This document shows, in pieces, positions 26,040-34,939 of a stretch of 64,000 bases of DNA. The notes beneath the pieces were generated by a model. That model had not been told where the DNA came from, did not search any database, and worked only from the letters and a program-made list of their open reading frames with translations. Position numbers and translations under genes: made by a program. Numbering within the stretch: the first letter of the stretch is position 1; each line of letters starts with the position of its first letter. Source of the stretch: DATFVA01 sp963832715 (lineage in GTDB: Bacteria; Bacteroidota; Ignavibacteria; Ignavibacteriales; Ignavibacteriaceae); the NCBI GenBank assembly GCA_963832715.1, contig CAWHVB010000010.1:62001-126000 (forward strand), in the 5' to 3' direction.

Positions 26040-27506
26040 TTACGCTTCTTCGCCTGAATGATATGCTATCAGTTTAAGGTTTACATCCATACCTGTAATT
26101 GCAACGTGAGGTCTGAATTCTGCACTTATCTGGAAAAACCCCGGCCTTTCCTTGAGCTCGGTAACTTCGAGTCTGTAGGAACGAAGAGGTTTCTCTGCTA
26201 CAATTTTCTCAGCAGGATTGGGCATATCAACAACAAGGGTATCAAGCCAGCTCGACATATCTTTTTTAATCTCGCCGGCTCCTGCATTCTTACCCACAAA
26301 TACCAGCTGGCGGTATTTAAGATAATGCGCGATTCTTGTAACCAGCATCGTGTACTGAAGTCTTGAACCAACCGAAAAATTAGCAGTAGCGGCAGGATCA
26401 TTTTTGATTTGCTTGGGTCTGTTTACAGAAGGGGTCTCAAAGAAAGCGGCGTAATCTGTTCTGTCCCAGTGTGCAAGAGGGATAAAACCAAGATCGCAAA
26501 GTTCCGCATCTTTTGCCTGCCCGACTGAAGCTTCCAGCGGCACTTTCAGCTTTTTCTGCCCGTGTTCTTCATAAGTAGGAACCGGGAGATTTTCAACTTT
26601 ACCGCCTGATTCCACACCGACTATTTTAACGCTCCAGCCCCATTTCTCAAAGCTCTTTACCATATTGGAGGCAAGCGCATAGGAGGTGCTGCACCATAAA
26701 CTGTTGTCTACTCCGCCTTTCATTACGTTTTCTGAGTAGTTGAAATTTTTGGTTGGTTCGGATTCTGCACTGTAAGGCAGACGGCCGAGGAACCTTGGCA
26801 GGGTAAGTCCTATATATTTAGAACGGTCATCGTCCCTGAAGGCTCTCCACGATGCATATGCTGCACCTTCTTTAAGTTGTTCGGGGAGAAAACGGTTATT
26901 CATTACATCGGTCATATTCTTTTCACCGAAGAATTTAGGTCCTGCATTCCCTATAACAGGAAGCTGTGCTGATTCACCAAGAACTGACAGGTGCTGAAGC
27001 AGTGAAATATCCTGTGGATTATTTTCGAACTGGAAATCAGTTACAATTGCAGTATAGGAATGACCGCCGACTTTATCATAGGCACCCCAGTATACATGGT
27101 GCCATAAACCCGAATCTTTTTCATACCCTTCACCCTGGGCCGCATCATTAAGATCTTCATAGAGTTCTTCTTTAGATACATCAAGAAGTTCGTACTTAAC
27201 CGGTTTGCTGAATTCGGTATTCTGAACGAGGAATAAAAGTCCCCGCCAGGTGGATTCCAGCTCCTGGAATTCCTGGTTTTGCAGGATCTCATCCATCTGG
27301 GCACTGAGAATTGTGTCAAGGTCTGCGATATAGGAATCAACGAGTGCTCCGGTAATTTTGAATACTTCAGATTCCTTGCCGACTTTGCTTACAAATTCAG
27401 CGACAGCTGATTTTTTAGAATCATCCAGCATGGAGATTAACTTATCAACAGAACTTTGCTCAGTTGCCTGGCCTTGTTCGGTTGTTTCTTCTTTTTCTTT
27501 TGCCAT
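26040..27506 (-). CDS. tssC: TssC sheath large subunit
   Basis: The 488-residue protein matches TssC/VipB: an early FQELESTWRGLLFLVQNTE, AIVTDFQFENNPQDISLLQHLS, FRDDDRSKYIGLTLPRFLGRLPY and a closing GxFxxxAxFRPH-type strand (here ISAEFRPHVAI). TssB and TssC form the contractile sheath. It lies 47 bp downstream of tssB and 60 bp upstream of hcp. The N-terminal 25 residues are Glu/Gln-rich and variable, as is usual. Confidence 0.96.
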   Translation of the reverse strand: MAKEKEETTEQGQATEQSSVDKLISMLDDSKKSAVAEFVSKVGKESEVFKITGALVDSYIADLDTILSAQMDEILQNQEFQELESTWRGLLFLVQNTEFSKPVKYELLDVSKEELYEDLNDAAQGEGYEKDSGLWHHVYWGAYDKVGGHSYTAIVTDFQFENNPQDISLLQHLSVLGESAQLPVIGNAGPKFFGEKNMTDVMNNRFLPEQLKEGAAYASWRAFRDDDRSKYIGLTLPRFLGRLPYSAESEPTKNFNYSENVMKGGVDNSLWCSTSYALASNMVKSFEKWGWSVKIVGVESGGKVENLPVPTYEEHGQKKLKVPLEASVGQAKDAELCDLGFIPLAHWDRTDYAAFFETPSVNRPKQIKNDPAATANFSVGSRLQYTMLVTRIAHYLKYRQLVFVGKNAGAGEIKKDMSSWLDTLVVDMPNPAEKIVAEKPLRSYRLEVTELKERPGFFQISAEFRPHVAITGMDVNLKLIAYHSGEEA

Positions 27507-27553
27507 TTTAATTAAACCTCCGTTAACAAAAATTAAATTTCAATAATTATATT

Positions 27554-28054
27554 TTACTTCTTATCCTGCGTGCCGAGTTTCGACATCAGGTCATCTATGC
27601 TTGCTCCGCCGTCTTTAAGTACGCCCTCGAGAGCCTTTTTAAGGTTGGCGTCCCTTAATACGGCAAGCTTCAGTTCTTTCAGCCGCTCTCTTGCATCAAG
27701 CAGCTTTTGCAGAGGTTCAACTTTTTTAACTATTTCATCAGGATGAAAATCCTTAATGTCCTGGAAGTTAAGATTTACTTCCATTTTTGCTTCGGGATCG
27801 TCTGATAATTTGTTGGATACCGTCAGCTTTAGCTTCGGGTTCAGATCCTTCAGCACCCTCTTGTAATCTCCTTTATTGCCTATTGTCCTCAGTCTCCTGT
27901 CTTTAACAGGACCCTGGCTTCCGGGTTCGCTTTTACTAAAGTTCCCGGTAATGAGCATACGGTAATCAAGTTCTACACTTTCCTTTGCATCACTGCTCGG
28001 GAGAATGGCGACTTTGACACGCTGTGCTATCTTCGGTGCAACTGGTCTTGCCAT
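27554..28054 (-). CDS. tssB: TssB sheath small subunit
   Basis: The 166-residue protein has the TssB/VipA pattern: SVELDYRMLITGNF near residue 25-38, VNLNFQDIKDFHPDEIVKKVEPLQKLLDARERL in the middle, and a C-terminal helix of the type that ClpV recognises in other sheaths. It pairs with TssC in the sheath. The stop of tssA lies two bases upstream of its start, so the genes are tightly coupled. Confidence 0.95.
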   Translation of the reverse strand: MARPVAPKIAQRVKVAILPSSDAKESVELDYRMLITGNFSKSEPGSQGPVKDRRLRTIGNKGDYKRVLKDLNPKLKLTVSNKLSDDPEAKMEVNLNFQDIKDFHPDEIVKKVEPLQKLLDARERLKELKLAVLRDANLKKALEGVLKDGGASIDDLMSKLGTQDKK

Positions 28055-28056
28055 AT

Positions 28057-29733
28057 CTACTTCCTCCGTTTATGTTTTTGTTGTTCTAAATTGATTGCTA
28101 AAATCCCATTGTACTTTGCTATTTTATAAAATAATTCCTGCTGTTGTTTTTCTACCTGATTTTTCTGAGCATCGTTTTCTGAAGCGAATAATACCTGGAT
28201 ATTTGTTAAATAAAGCGACTGCCAGGCTGCAGTGCATAGTGCTGGTTCCCATTCGGATAAATTTAAATTGTCTATCGTTTTATCAAGTTCTTCAAGGCTT
28301 ACTTTCGCAACGTTGTATTGCTTCGCCTCATAACAGAAATTTGCAATATTTAACCGTCTGAGGAATTTGCCCTTCATCCTGTCTTCTGCACTTAGCTTCT
28401 GCTGCATTTGTTCAAGGCTCTCCTGGAAATTTTTAGGGAGACCTTTCACTGCTTCTTCATATTCTGTATTTATATCATCATACGAAGGATCAACAATGGG
28501 GGTAAGTGAAACAGAACTGCCTGAATTTACCGCTGCATTTCCAGGAACTGAACTAACTGATAATTGATCAAGCCACTTTATGGTTTCCTTATCTGCAAAC
28601 GGTATTTCTCCTCCAGCAAACTTCAGCTTCGGAAGTTCAGGAAGCCGCCTGATAAGCCGGGCCAGGTGATATTTAATATCGCTGGCTGATGTTGAATAAT
28701 TACCGCCTTTTTTTTCCAGTGCATCTACTAGATACCTCTGCGCATCCAGCCAGTAGCGGAATTCACTATTGTCTTTAATAAATTCCAGTTCAATCCTCGG
28801 GATTATAACATCAGTCTTATTTTCACTATGCCAGGTGTTTAATAACTTTCTGATTATATCATTGGGAGGGGTAATCCCGGTTATTTTTTCTTCGGATTCG
28901 GGAAGTACAAGGGTGCTCCATTGTATCTGCCTGGCAATCCCGAAAGCGAAGAATGATTCCGGAATTTTTTCCACAGTTTCATTATTAACGGTCGCCTCAT
29001 AATAGTAGGTTAACAGCCTTCTCAGCTGTATCCCGGTTTCATCTTCTGAAGCAGGTATTATTTGTTTTATCGGGGCCGATTCTGCTTTAGCCGGCGTAGG
29101 AGCCGATGCCTGTCTTACTTCTGTTTTCTGCTGAGGCGGAGAGACCGGTTTCTTTTCCGGTACAGCAGGAGGATTCAAAGCATTTTCTGCTTCTTTAATA
29201 AGATTCCCTATTACATCCTGAAGAGCCTGCAGTACAGGCACATTCTCCGGCATCAGTTTTTCACATTCCGGGAGAATCATTCCAATTAATTCGTTAATCT
29301 TTACTACCTCGGATGCATTGGATTTATTAACCTGGTCTCTTTCAATGAGTTTGGTAACTCTCGATGTACTCAGGAACTGAATAGCTTTACTCTTTTGAAC
29401 ATTGTTTTGCGGAAAGAGATCGCTGCCGAATTTTTTCAGTAAATGATACACGATTTCAAGTCCGGTTCTGAAGCCTTTCAGCTGTTCAGTTCTGTATAAA
29501 GCAAAACAGAGCCAGGAGGCTACTTTAATATCTTTACTTTTTTCTTTAAGGATAGTATTGGAAAGATCGATCCAGTTCTTGTAGTCAGGAACCGTTTTGG
29601 GAAATTCCATGCTCAGCTTGAAATAATCTTCATCATTTGCGGCATCTGTCCCGGCAGGAGAGTCGCCGGGAATCGCTTCGAGGAATTCCTGCACAAAATC
29701 CGAAACTTCAGGTTCTGCCAATGTTTCAGCCAT
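28057..29733 (-). CDS. tssA: TssA assembly-cap protein
   Basis: The N-terminal region (about 10-190) is an ImpA_N domain, with GDSPAGTDAANDEDYFKLS and WIDLSNTILKEKSKDIKVASWLCFALYRTEQLKGFRTGLEIVYHLL-type helices. A Pro-rich linker (about 195-230) leads to a VasJ-like helical C-terminal part (about 240-550) with LRRLLTYYYEA and a TPR-like end. TssA starts tail assembly and caps the growing sheath. The 558-residue length fits the longer TssA class. It lies 23 bp after tagF. Confidence 0.9.
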   Translation of the reverse strand: MAETLAEPEVSDFVQEFLEAIPGDSPAGTDAANDEDYFKLSMEFPKTVPDYKNWIDLSNTILKEKSKDIKVASWLCFALYRTEQLKGFRTGLEIVYHLLKKFGSDLFPQNNVQKSKAIQFLSTSRVTKLIERDQVNKSNASEVVKINELIGMILPECEKLMPENVPVLQALQDVIGNLIKEAENALNPPAVPEKKPVSPPQQKTEVRQASAPTPAKAESAPIKQIIPASEDETGIQLRRLLTYYYEATVNNETVEKIPESFFAFGIARQIQWSTLVLPESEEKITGITPPNDIIRKLLNTWHSENKTDVIIPRIELEFIKDNSEFRYWLDAQRYLVDALEKKGGNYSTSASDIKYHLARLIRRLPELPKLKFAGGEIPFADKETIKWLDQLSVSSVPGNAAVNSGSSVSLTPIVDPSYDDINTEYEEAVKGLPKNFQESLEQMQQKLSAEDRMKGKFLRRLNIANFCYEAKQYNVAKVSLEELDKTIDNLNLSEWEPALCTAAWQSLYLTNIQVLFASENDAQKNQVEKQQQELFYKIAKYNGILAINLEQQKHKRRK

Positions 29734-29756
29734 AAAATTTACCCTGTTTTAATCCT

Positions 29757-30629
29757 TTAAATTATTCTCAAAAAATTTTCGAGGGATATACCGGAATCAG
29801 CCGGAGTATCATCTGCTGATGATCTTAAATGTATTACCCGTTTATCTTCATTGTCATCGGAAATCAAATCAATAAAGCTGGTATTGTTTAGTTTAAAAGG
29901 GAAGATGATAATTCTGGATTGCTCGTTAGCCGAATTATTCCAGAAAATAGAGGTATGCCGGCACGACAGGTTCATTTTTTTATTCAAAGCTTCTATAAAA
30001 AAACCGGCGTCAAAGGTGAAAACTGAATCATCAGAACCCAGCAGAAGCCTGATAAAAGTAGCATCGGACCATGATAGTTCTTTGAAGTCTGCCGTCGAAA
30101 AATTAACATTTGTTCTTTTTATAAGTCGGTCTAAAGTTGTCATTGATAGGTAATTCTGAAAGTCATTGCCGGATGAGGATTCATCGGGAACCGGTGCATC
30201 AAAATTTTTAAGAGCTGTATTAAGTGATAAGAGATCTTCTTCTTTCCTGAGGTGATAATCGAGACCCGAAATAACTGCTGTCAGTTTTGCCGGAATAAGC
30301 GATGTTCTTTCAAAACTTCTTAACGGTATAACTGAAAAGATTACTATGGGAAATTCTCTTCCGCTTTTGTCGTTGCTCGGAAAAATAATTCCGGCGGCCG
30401 CACGTTCAGAGGAAGGGAAGGGGATAAAGAAGTTTGTCGGGGGAAGTGTTTCGTATTTTTGTTTCCAGCCGGATTTTAATTTTAACCTGGCATTTGCAAT
30501 CCCGTCCTGTATCCACTTGTCGATGAAAAGTATTTCAGGGAGACCGGAATTAAATTTTACGAAATCATTGAATTCAGGCAGCTTTCCGAAATAGCCTGAA
30601 GAAATTTCCATCGTATTTTTTTGAAGCAA
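29757..30629 (-). CDS. tagF: TagF/ImpM family T6SS regulator
   Basis: The N-terminal half is an ImpM/DUF2094 domain, recognised by SSGYFGKLPEFNDFVKFNSG at residues about 10-29 (usual form GKLPxxGDF) and the following WIQDGI and FFIPFPSSERAAAGIIFPSNDKSGREFP. TagF represses T6SS post-translationally in Pseudomonas, in some cases fused to the PppA phosphatase. Here it is a separate gene between tssM and tssA, 18 bp downstream of the tssM reading frame. Confidence 0.88.
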   Translation of the reverse strand: MLQKNTMEISSGYFGKLPEFNDFVKFNSGLPEILFIDKWIQDGIANARLKLKSGWKQKYETLPPTNFFIPFPSSERAAAGIIFPSNDKSGREFPIVIFSVIPLRSFERTSLIPAKLTAVISGLDYHLRKEEDLLSLNTALKNFDAPVPDESSSGNDFQNYLSMTTLDRLIKRTNVNFSTADFKELSWSDATFIRLLLGSDDSVFTFDAGFFIEALNKKMNLSCRHTSIFWNNSANEQSRIIIFPFKLNNTSFIDLISDDNEDKRVIHLRSSADDTPADSGISLENFLRII

Positions 30630-30647
30630 AATCCATTTAGAGTTTTA

Positions 30648-31061
30648 TTAATTAATCTTATCGGGCAGATGAAAGTTGCTGAAGTAATCCCTGGCAAACG
30701 GATTTTGAGAACTGCCGGAGTTCAGCTGGTATGAAACAGTTACATCATAGCTTCCGTTTTTCTGAAAGAACCAGTTGAAGTTATACTGCGAGGAACTTCC
30801 GCGCGATACGGTTGCTTCCTGCAGCAGTCTGAACATTGCCCATTCACCTTCGTATGACTTTGAGTCTGAGGTGCCCATATTTCTGATGGATATATTCATT
30901 CTTGCACCGGGTGTCCCTTTTGCTCCCGGCCAGGTGAAGTCTGTCCAGAAAGGAGCTCCCATTTTGTAATAGTCTTCTTCGCCGTCCAGGTATAGGTAAA
31001 CCTGTTCAACAATCGGTTTGCCCGAACCTACAGTTTTGGACTCGGGAAGTTCCGGCTTCAA
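30648..31061 (-). CDS. tssM: TssM C-terminal domain, 3' fragment of frameshifted tssM
   Basis: This frame, open up to about 31252, encodes the VasK/TssM C-terminal beta-rich domain (GEWAMFRLLQEATV; SSQNPFARDYFSNFHLP) that binds TssJ in the periplasm. The nominal start at 31061 is a TTG (RLKPELPE) in the middle of conserved sequence and has no Shine-Dalgarno. Translation of 31061-31250 in the same frame gives GSGVLWSFYNDELSAFI..., the expected TssM join. One base appears to be missing at 31252-31253. The whole gene (34183 down to 30648) would give about 1178 residues, normal for TssM. Confidence 0.88.
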   Translation of the reverse strand: MKPELPESKTVGSGKPIVEQVYLYLDGEEDYYKMGAPFWTDFTWPGAKGTPGARMNISIRNMGTSDSKSYEGEWAMFRLLQEATVSRGSSSQYNFNWFFQKNGSYDVTVSYQLNSGSSQNPFARDYFSNFHLPDKIN

Positions 31062-31210
31062 TCGGAAACTAATACCGAGGTCACCGTTTTTAAATAAAGT
31101 GCCTGTAATATCATCTGCTTTTTTTAATGCTGTGATGAAACCGTCTGATACAGTTAAGCCGTCATTTTCCCACTGGCTTACTTTCCAGCGGTCCTTGTTT
31201 ATAAAAGCGC

Positions 31211-34183
31211 TTAATTCATCATTGTAAAATGACCATAATACTCCCGACCCTGGTTTAAAGAATCTTTAAAATCCTGTATCGGTGCATCAGTTTGTGAATC
31301 TTTAAATGGGAAGGATGAAGAAAGTGATTTATTAAAAGTATCCGCAACTTTTATTTTCCATTGCTGATTAAGATATTGACCTGCATCCGAAAGGATGGCT
31401 TCCCAGGAAAGTTTAACAGGATCGGAGAATAAACTCTGAAGTGCGGGTGCACTGAATGCAGAACCGCGGATTACCTGGAGCGCGGTCGGGAATTCTGCTG
31501 CTCTTTGGGAAAGGACTTTCACCGCGTAATCTTTTGCAAGGTCCTGACTGCCCTTTACCTGATCAAGAACTCCTCCTATGATACCGTATTGAGCAAGGAT
31601 TGCATTCAGGTCAGCGCCTCCTGAACCATCGGCGCTTCCCAGTACAAATTTTATATATTTTTTGGTTTCATTCAGGCTTCCCTGGTTTACATCAAGCCCT
31701 GCAAACTGGTAGTTCTTCCTTACAGAATCCGGAGGCGCCTGTATATCGACAATTATACTTAACTGTGTTGCAAATAGTTTAAGGACCGAAATCAAAGGAG
31801 AGTTCACGGGATCGCTTAATATTTTCATGTTGTTGGCAGCAAGAGGTACGTTGTCAAAACCGTTGTACCTGATGCTTTGCAGGAACTGAAGCCAGTTTTG
31901 CTTATAATCATTGAGATAAAGCGTGACAAGGCCTTTTTTAATTTCTTCGCTGTCAACACCGCCCGATGCAGGTTTAAGATTGGTTTTCCCGAGTACCCAG
32001 TCCTCTTTACCCGGATTTGTACTCTCCTCTATAATAGCCTGCTTAATATAATTCATCCATCCGTCGGCAGTAAAAATGTAGGGAACTTTCTGGTCTGTAG
32101 TCATCACACTCAGGTATCTTCCGCCGATTGCCTGTTCAAGCGAAAGTTCATTCGGAAACTGTCCTATCCCGTTCTGTTTCAGCCTTGCATATATACTTTC
32201 AGCATTAGGTTTATACTGGATACGGTCTCTTACCATGCTGATTAACAAATTATCGCTTCTTACAGGGAATACATCTTTATCAGGCAGTAAGCCCACATAA
32301 AAAGTAAGATAGCTTTTAAACAGGTACTTCAATGAATCTTTTTCGCTTGTTGATGCAGCGGGATTGGATGAAATATATCTCGACTCCAGGATACCGTCGA
32401 AAACATGTGTAAGAAATTTTTGTTCGGTTGTATCCAGTCTCGCTCTTTCTGTGCCAAGCAGCAGGTATGATTTAAGATAATTATAAGTGATCTCGCCCGG
32501 GTAGTCTTTACCGTTTGCATATTCGTTAAGGCTTTTCCCGATCTCATTGTAAATATTCTGCTGAAAGAAATCGGAAGTCTTTTTTACGAAAATACTCTCA
32601 AGATAGGGAAGAGTGCTTTTACTCCTGTCCATCCCGAAGCTGATGAAAGCATCATTTCCTCTGCCGTCACGTATTTCTTTTATCAGACCTATCAGGCTGT
32701 CCGTCCTGGAAAAATTGCTTAAAAGATTTCCAGCCCAGTTTATCTTAAGAAACGATGATACAGTTTCGTTTTCTTTCTGAAGGAAGCTCCTGCTTCCGTT
32801 GTAGCCTATTATTGTAAATAAAGATAAAAGCAGAAGAAGCAGTACAGAAACCCCTATAGTCGCAAGCCGTGCCGAACTTTGTTTTTTGGCTGTTCCTTTT
32901 GTCTGTCCTGTGGAAAAATCCTGGTCTCCTATCACTATATCATTAAGCAGGTCTTTTATAAAGTAATTCTTCTTCTCGACTGCTTCACTTGAATCAGCAT
33001 CCGCAGGTTCGGGCAGATTAAACTGTTTCGCTATTTCCCTGATCGCTATATCCAGCGGAAGTCCTTCCTGGGTGCCGCTGGTAAAATAAAATCCGCGGAA
33101 TACAGGATTATCCTGGTAAGGATTGTGCTGGAAAGCTTCTCCGATAAGGTAGGTTAATTTCTGCTGCAGTGAATTGAACTGGAAAGGGAACAGGAATACT
33201 TTTCTTCTTTCTTCTCTCTTTAAGGGACTGCTTAACCTGGTTGTCCGTATTTCAAATAATTTCTTCGATAATTTATTGAATTCGCTTTCAAATATTCCCT
33301 TTGGATCTTTGGAAAACATTTGCTGTGTGTTAAATGTTGCTCCCCAGATCTGGGCCCGCTCAGTTTCACTGAAGTCGCCGTAATACTCAACAAAGCCCTG
33401 TACCAGGTCGCACTTTGTAAAAATGAAGTAGACCGGGAAGTTCACTCCCAGTGTATCGATGAGTTCATCGATTCTCTGCCTCATATTTTTGGCATGTTCT
33501 GCAAGCTGCTCCTTGTCAGCATTAATAACTTCATCTATGTTTATCGCAAGGATAACTCCATTTACAGGTTTCCTTTTCCTGTTCTTCTTTAATACTTCAA
33601 GGAATGCGATCCATTCTGGACGGTCTTCTGTTTCAGATACATACCTGCCGGCTGTGTCGAGGAAAATCGCTTTGGTGGAGAAGAACCAGTCGCAGTTTCT
33701 TGTACCGCCCACACCTCTGAAACCCTCTTTACCGAACGGGAATTCAAGACCAGAATTCTGGATAGCTGTGGTTTTACCTGCAGCAGAAGGTCCGATTATC
33801 ATATACCACGGAAGTGCATATAGTGCGGCTTTACCTGATTTTCCGTTTGCTATTTTTGAATTTTTAAGTGAGGCAATTGCCGCTTCAAGCTGTTTTTTGA
33901 ACTGCTCTATCTCGGCTTTTTTCTCAGGACTGAGGTTCTGCATCTGGTCGTCAGCCTGGTTTCCTATCGATTCTTCAATCTGGTTTGCCTTCTGAGCATC
34001 CTTCATTTTTTTGTAAAGGATCAGTATGGTAACAACCATAAATATGAAGACAATGATGGCGATCTGAACCAGGAAGGACATCCCGAAGATCGGGCCGAGA
34101 ACAAGGACGAGTATGATAAGCAGCAGTCCCGCTATGGCCATTATTGAAGATGGATTCTTTATAAAATTTACAATAGCATTCAT
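31211..34183 (-). CDS. tssM: TssM (IcmF) inner-membrane protein, 5' part of frameshifted gene
   Basis: TssM spans the inner membrane and periplasm in the TssJLM complex. Two N-terminal TM helices (about 13-57) precede a cytoplasmic GTPase-like domain with a P-loop GPSAAGKT near residue 131 and FLDTAGRY. A third TM lies near 455-472 (IGVSVLLLLLLSLFTIIGY), then the long periplasmic helical domain. The frame ends at 31211 in GREYYGHFTMMN, which is out-of-frame sequence; the true C-terminal domain continues in another frame at 31252 and below. Without it TssM could not bind TssJ, so either the sequence has an error or the machine is broken. Confidence 0.93.
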   Translation of the reverse strand: MNAIVNFIKNPSSIMAIAGLLLIILVLVLGPIFGMSFLVQIAIIVFIFMVVTILILYKKMKDAQKANQIEESIGNQADDQMQNLSPEKKAEIEQFKKQLEAAIASLKNSKIANGKSGKAALYALPWYMIIGPSAAGKTTAIQNSGLEFPFGKEGFRGVGGTRNCDWFFSTKAIFLDTAGRYVSETEDRPEWIAFLEVLKKNRKRKPVNGVILAINIDEVINADKEQLAEHAKNMRQRIDELIDTLGVNFPVYFIFTKCDLVQGFVEYYGDFSETERAQIWGATFNTQQMFSKDPKGIFESEFNKLSKKLFEIRTTRLSSPLKREERRKVFLFPFQFNSLQQKLTYLIGEAFQHNPYQDNPVFRGFYFTSGTQEGLPLDIAIREIAKQFNLPEPADADSSEAVEKKNYFIKDLLNDIVIGDQDFSTGQTKGTAKKQSSARLATIGVSVLLLLLLSLFTIIGYNGSRSFLQKENETVSSFLKINWAGNLLSNFSRTDSLIGLIKEIRDGRGNDAFISFGMDRSKSTLPYLESIFVKKTSDFFQQNIYNEIGKSLNEYANGKDYPGEITYNYLKSYLLLGTERARLDTTEQKFLTHVFDGILESRYISSNPAASTSEKDSLKYLFKSYLTFYVGLLPDKDVFPVRSDNLLISMVRDRIQYKPNAESIYARLKQNGIGQFPNELSLEQAIGGRYLSVMTTDQKVPYIFTADGWMNYIKQAIIEESTNPGKEDWVLGKTNLKPASGGVDSEEIKKGLVTLYLNDYKQNWLQFLQSIRYNGFDNVPLAANNMKILSDPVNSPLISVLKLFATQLSIIVDIQAPPDSVRKNYQFAGLDVNQGSLNETKKYIKFVLGSADGSGGADLNAILAQYGIIGGVLDQVKGSQDLAKDYAVKVLSQRAAEFPTALQVIRGSAFSAPALQSLFSDPVKLSWEAILSDAGQYLNQQWKIKVADTFNKSLSSSFPFKDSQTDAPIQDFKDSLNQGREYYGHFTMMN

Positions 34184-34212
34184 ATTAAATAGTTATAAAT
34201 TGAGGGAATGAA

Positions 34213-34908
34213 TTATGCAATAAGGCTTTTTAGTGTTTCAATAATATGATCAGCAGCGCCCGTGGCGGAAAAAGACATTATTAAATAGAATATAGCAAAA
34301 ATGATTATCGCTGAAACAGGGTAGATCCAGGCAGGCAGCATCCTTCCGGAACTCATAACTACACTATCGGTCGGTTTTGCATTAGGTGAGATGGCATCAA
34401 TTGACTGGTAGAGCCCGGGATGAAGTTCCATATTTAAATCGTCAATTACCCGCCTTAAAAGCTCGGGAGATTGAAGCTGGTATTTTCCTTTGAATCCCAG
34501 GGCAAGACATAAATAATATATCTCAAGCACGTCTTTATTCACGCTGCTTCTTTGACGTAACTCTTCGAGATATGTAAAAAACTCCTCGCCTGCATTAAAC
34601 GTATCGAACATCCTGATTTGCAGCGGCTCTGAAAGCCAGACTTCCTTCTGATTCCATGATGAACTGATGATTGTCTCATCCAAAAATGCTACCAGCGCAA
34701 AGGTAGCTTTTTTAACTTTCTCATTATCGATTCCTGCACTTCTTGATTCTCGCTCGAACCGTTCGAACATTTCCGATACTCTTGCTTTCAGCGACTCAGG
34801 ATTTCCATAGTTGTTTGTCGACCTCAGTTGCAGTATCAGCATAAAGCATTCTGAGGCTATATCCGAAATGGGTGTTTTTCGATCAGATTTTTTAGAAGGG
34901 ATGTCCAT
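34213..34908 (-). CDS. tssL: TssL (DotU/IcmH) inner-membrane protein
   Basis: The 231-residue protein has a cytoplasmic DotU helical domain (DETIISSSWNQKEVWLSEPLQIRMF; FNAGEEFFTYLEEL; LEIYYLCLALGFKGKY) and one C-terminal TM helix at about 197-218 (IYPVSAIIIFAIFYLIMSF). TssL partners TssM and connects to the baseplate through TssK. There is no peptidoglycan-binding domain, so wall attachment must come from other proteins. It lies 29 bp before tssM and 31 bp after tssK. Confidence 0.94.
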   Translation of the reverse strand: MDIPSKKSDRKTPISDIASECFMLILQLRSTNNYGNPESLKARVSEMFERFERESRSAGIDNEKVKKATFALVAFLDETIISSSWNQKEVWLSEPLQIRMFDTFNAGEEFFTYLEELRQRSSVNKDVLEIYYLCLALGFKGKYQLQSPELLRRVIDDLNMELHPGLYQSIDAISPNAKPTDSVVMSSGRMLPAWIYPVSAIIIFAIFYLIMSFSATGAADHIIETLKSLIA

Positions 34909-34939
34909 TCTTATACTTATATATTATTTAGAAAAATGA

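Noticed and set aside
33459..33995. Plus-strand 178-residue open frame opposite tssM
   Set aside because: The opposite strand encodes the conserved TssM GTPase domain; this frame is Ser/Leu/Phe-rich shadow sequence.
16128..34183. Extracellular contractile injection system or phage tail cluster
   Set aside because: TssJ, TssK, TssL, TssM, TagF and ClpV are all present, which define a membrane-bound T6SS and are absent from eCIS and phage tails.
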